From NCBI GenBank assembly GCA_964454745.1, contig CAYVUI010000012.1, positions 1-55,966 of the forward strand: DNA of 55,966 nucleotides. The letters run 5' to 3'. Source of the stretch: CAYVUI01 sp964454745 (GTDB lineage: Bacteria; Planctomycetota; Phycisphaerae; Sedimentisphaerales; Anaerohalosphaeraceae). Position 1 is the stretch's first letter. Each line of letters opens with the position of its first letter. Of this stretch, positions 54,025-55,966 are shown in pieces. The notes beneath the pieces are model-generated. The model searched no databases, was not told where the DNA came from, and worked only from the letters and a program-made list of their open reading frames with translations. Made by a program: the position numbers and the translations under genes.

Positions 54025-55833
54025 ATGATGGTCAGGCATTATCTTTGTGTTGTCATTTTTGTTCTTTTGTGCTCGTTTTATGGCGTATTTGCGGACAGAG
54101 CCCTCGATCAAGGTGAACTTGCCCAGCTTTTTACTGAAATTACATCTCCCCCTCGCAATACCTGGATCAGCCGGGGAACAATTCAAGCGTATCACACCAC
54201 GAAAAAATATGTCGAGAATGTGGAAAGCGTTGCACTTGAATCTGAGATTCAGCAGCGAATTACACAATACAGCCAGTCCGACGAAAAGGTTGAAAAAGCC
54301 GAATATCTACAGAAAATGGCCCTCGACGCGATTGCATTCAATACCCGCTATGAGCGGATCAATGAGTATACCATGTCCGCCCGGGAGGCCGTAACATACG
54401 ATGGCCAAAGGTTTTACTGGTCAATCGAGACTTTGTCCCGTCAGGATTCCATTGAGGCCGATACCGTGTTGGCCGGCAATTACATGACGGATAAATTCTC
54501 CATGCTTGCTAACCAGAGGAGAATTTTTGCCTGGGACGGCAGCGAATACGTGCGGTATGCCCTCCCGATCAATCATGCAATTGTGGACACCACAAGTCGT
54601 ACTAACCCAAGGGTAAACGGGATTCTTACCGCAGGGCTGATCCCCTGGGGGTACGGCGTGTATTCTTATGAACACCTGAGCCAGATGGAGAGCCGCGCGG
54701 TCGAGAAAACCACGCCCGATGGCACCGTAATCGAACTGGCTCTCACGGTTACCCCGGATATTCAAATGGTAATTACGATGGATCCGGACCGGGATTATGC
54801 GGTTCTCTCCTCTAGCACACTGTACACCAGCGGTACGATGCGGCTAAATACCTTCACAGATTATAACCTGGTAGACGGAAACTGGATACCGTACGGCATT
54901 CTTGTGGAAAAGTACTCTCCCTCCGGCAATTTGCTCCTGGAAGAAACCTGGACCGTTACACAGGTCAGCACACAACCTCCGGCCATAGATGAGTTTACGG
55001 TCGATTACCAAGAAAAAGCCAAGGTGGAATACCGGACGGATAAGAGCGAGAACATGCAGCTTTACCTGAATTATCCTTCCATCGACGGCAAGGCACTGTT
55101 GGCCCGGAGGCTGACCTTGCTGGATATTTCACCCGAAAACCGAAACTGTGCGACCGCTGCCATGCAGTATCTCGCGGACAAACTCGGGCAAACCATTACA
55201 TATCAGGAACTTATGCCCCTGATCGATCCGCAGACAAACAAGACCAGCCTGTATGAAATGAAAAATTTCCTCGAAAGCAAGGGACTGTACTGCAAAGCCG
55301 TGCAGGCCGATTTAACTGCCTTGCAGGAAAATGGTTACGAAAATATCATTCTCCATTTTCCGGGCAAAGATCACTTTGTCATCGCGGCAGAGATTACCTC
55401 AAATGATGTGAAGATTATCGATCTTAATCGTAAAAAATTCCTGTATGCGATCGACAGAAGCTATATTCACATGGACTGGCCGGATGGAATTGCACTGATT
55501 GTTTCACACGAGCCGATTTTTATAGGTGAATCCGTCACTGAGCTGACAAACCAGCAGACACAGGCCCTTGCCGGCGGGGAGGGTTATTCCTGTGACAACC
55601 TGATTCAGGATGACAGTGAAATTTATTGTTCTGACCCGGTTGGAGGCCAGTGTGAGGGTTTTGCCTATGAATATTTCAGAAGATACGGATGTAAAAGTGC
55701 ACCTTCCGGAAGCTGTAATGATTCAGTTTTTTTAAGATTTTCAAAATCTCCATGTATAATTGATCCCAATGATCAATTAAATTGTGTAAATACTGGGGCT
55801 TGGACCAATTATTACATGTTCGCCTGTGAGTAG
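54025..55833 (+). CDS. Secreted C39-type peptidase with internal Gly-Gly site and Cys-rich tail
   Basis: A 602-residue exported protein from ATG 54025 (GTG 54019 is also in frame). Residues 1-24 form a signal peptide ending near YGVFA. Residues about 30-340 are a beta-rich domain resembling lipoprotein-carrier (LolA-like) folds (RIFAWDGSEYVRYALP, TMRLNTFTDYNLVDGNWIPYG). Residues about 355-490 look like a C39 peptidase: C375 in RNCATAAMQYLADKLG, H450 in GKDHFVIAAE and D466 in KIIDLNRKKF, in the papain-like order of bacteriocin-processing peptidases. A segment ESVTELTNQQTQALAGG then matches double-glycine leader ends, with the site after G518. The last 84 residues have eight cysteines. The C39-type cleavage of its own tail is inferred. 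Confidence 0.65.
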   Translation: MMVRHYLCVVIFVLLCSFYGVFADRALDQGELAQLFTEITSPPRNTWISRGTIQAYHTTKKYVENVESVALESEIQQRITQYSQSDEKVEKAEYLQKMALDAIAFNTRYERINEYTMSAREAVTYDGQRFYWSIETLSRQDSIEADTVLAGNYMTDKFSMLANQRRIFAWDGSEYVRYALPINHAIVDTTSRTNPRVNGILTAGLIPWGYGVYSYEHLSQMESRAVEKTTPDGTVIELALTVTPDIQMVITMDPDRDYAVLSSSTLYTSGTMRLNTFTDYNLVDGNWIPYGILVEKYSPSGNLLLEETWTVTQVSTQPPAIDEFTVDYQEKAKVEYRTDKSENMQLYLNYPSIDGKALLARRLTLLDISPENRNCATAAMQYLADKLGQTITYQELMPLIDPQTNKTSLYEMKNFLESKGLYCKAVQADLTALQENGYENIILHFPGKDHFVIAAEITSNDVKIIDLNRKKFLYAIDRSYIHMDWPDGIALIVSHEPIFIGESVTELTNQQTQALAGGEGYSCDNLIQDDSEIYCSDPVGGQCEGFAYEYFRRYGCKSAPSGSCNDSVFLRFSKSPCIIDPNDQLNCVNTGAWTNYYMFACE

Positions 55834-55869
55834 TGATTTGGGGCATTTGATTACTGTCAGCGACGTTTC

Positions 55870-55898
55870 TTGACATTTTTCTCGTTTCATGCTATATA
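55870..55898 (+). promoter_or_regulatory. Consensus-like promoter for the pseudopilin gene
   Basis: TTGACA (55870-55875) and TATATA (55893-55898) are separated by 17 bp, a near-consensus sigma-70-type promoter. The expected transcription start, about 7 bp downstream, falls at or next to the ATG at 55906, and no ribosome site is visible, so the transcript may be leaderless. Confidence 0.5.
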
Positions 55899-55905
55899 AA
55901 ATTGC

Positions 55906-55966
55906 ATGAAGAACAGGGGTTTTACATTAATTGAGCTTTTAGTGGTGATCGCGATTATTGCGCTGC
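55906..55966 (+). CDS. Type II pseudopilin / type IV pilin-like protein (partial)
   Basis: Only the first 20 codons are in the window. MKNRGFTLIELLVVIAIIAL contains the prepilin peptidase site (G-F) with the conserved Glu at +5 and the start of the hydrophobic helix. In planctomycetes this start is shared by type II secretion pseudopilins and the abundant DUF1559 proteins, which cannot be told apart from this fragment. It follows the C39-type gene by 72 bp on the same strand but has its own promoter-like sequence. Confidence 0.9.
   Translation, partial: MKNRGFTLIELLVVIAIIAL

Noticed and set aside
1..55966. CRISPR arrays, insertion sequences with terminal repeats, rRNA genes or a replication origin
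   Set aside because: I looked for spaced repeats, transposase genes with flanking inverted repeats, conserved rRNA stretches and dnaA-box clusters and saw none.

Overview
The window looks like chromosomal DNA of a heterotrophic planctomycete, most likely class Phycisphaerae (Sedimentisphaerales-like). This is inferred from the combination of formylglycine-type sulfatases, a dockerin-bearing secreted protein, a C-terminal zinc ribbon on a rhomboid protease, a pseudopilin beginning with GFTLIELLVVIAII, and many URO-D/MtaA-superfamily paralogues. No rRNA or ribosomal marker is present, so the placement is an inference. Region 1 (1-11.5 kb, + strand) is a glycan-uptake operon: the C-terminus of a PA14/chitobiase-domain protein, a GH2 glycosidase, a beta-propeller-like protein, and a complete Opp/Dpp-type ABC importer. 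In that importer the substrate-binding protein and the first permease are one 1117-residue polypeptide. A URO-D-family gene is translationally coupled to the end. Region 2 (11.6-15.1 kb, - strand) holds three more URO-D-family genes. Region 3 (15.1-18.0 kb) holds decayed DNA with a sulfatase C-terminal remnant, a GH172 (DUF2961) gene and a convergent AraC regulator. Region 4 (18.1-34.3 kb) is a sugar-acid catabolic region: an OYE / Fe-S / GltD-like triple-domain oxidoreductase, URO-D paralogue 5, an SDR, a large FAD oxidoreductase, KDPG aldolase, KDG kinase, an unknown protein, a sulfatase, a GH43 glycosidase, a disulfide oxidoreductase, and two opposing URO-D genes. The route 2-keto-3-deoxygluconate to KDPG to pyruvate + glyceraldehyde-3-P is explicit, and xylan/uronate-type substrates would fit. 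Region 5 (34.9-43.5 kb) is a compact acetate/acyl-CoA module: ADP-forming acyl-CoA synthetase, a CoA-transferase fused to a GNAT acetyltransferase, an AcuC-like deacetylase, an OFA-family MFS transporter and acetyl-CoA synthetase. It resembles the B. subtilis AcsA/AcuA/AcuC acetylation switch, with the acetyltransferase built into a CoA-transferase. Region 6 (43.8-46.3 kb) has a mini beta-carbonic anhydrase, a tRNA 3'-end fragment with a truncated tyrosine recombinase (relic of an integrated element), tRNA-Lys(TTT), and an arsC-like gene overlapping a cysteine-rich small gene. Region 7 (46.4-48.6 kb) is fucI-fucU for L-fucose. Region 8 (48.7-55.97 kb) has the rhomboid, an HPt-CBS4 protein, a HEPN/MNT toxin-antitoxin-like pair, a WYL regulator, a nonsense-interrupted dockerin gene, a secreted C39-peptidase protein that carries its own double-glycine leader-like site and a cysteine-rich tail, and the start of a pseudopilin. 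The best candidate for something undescribed is the last cluster: peptidase, Gly-Gly site and 8-Cys core in one secreted chain, behind a leader RNA that could sequester its ribosome-binding site.
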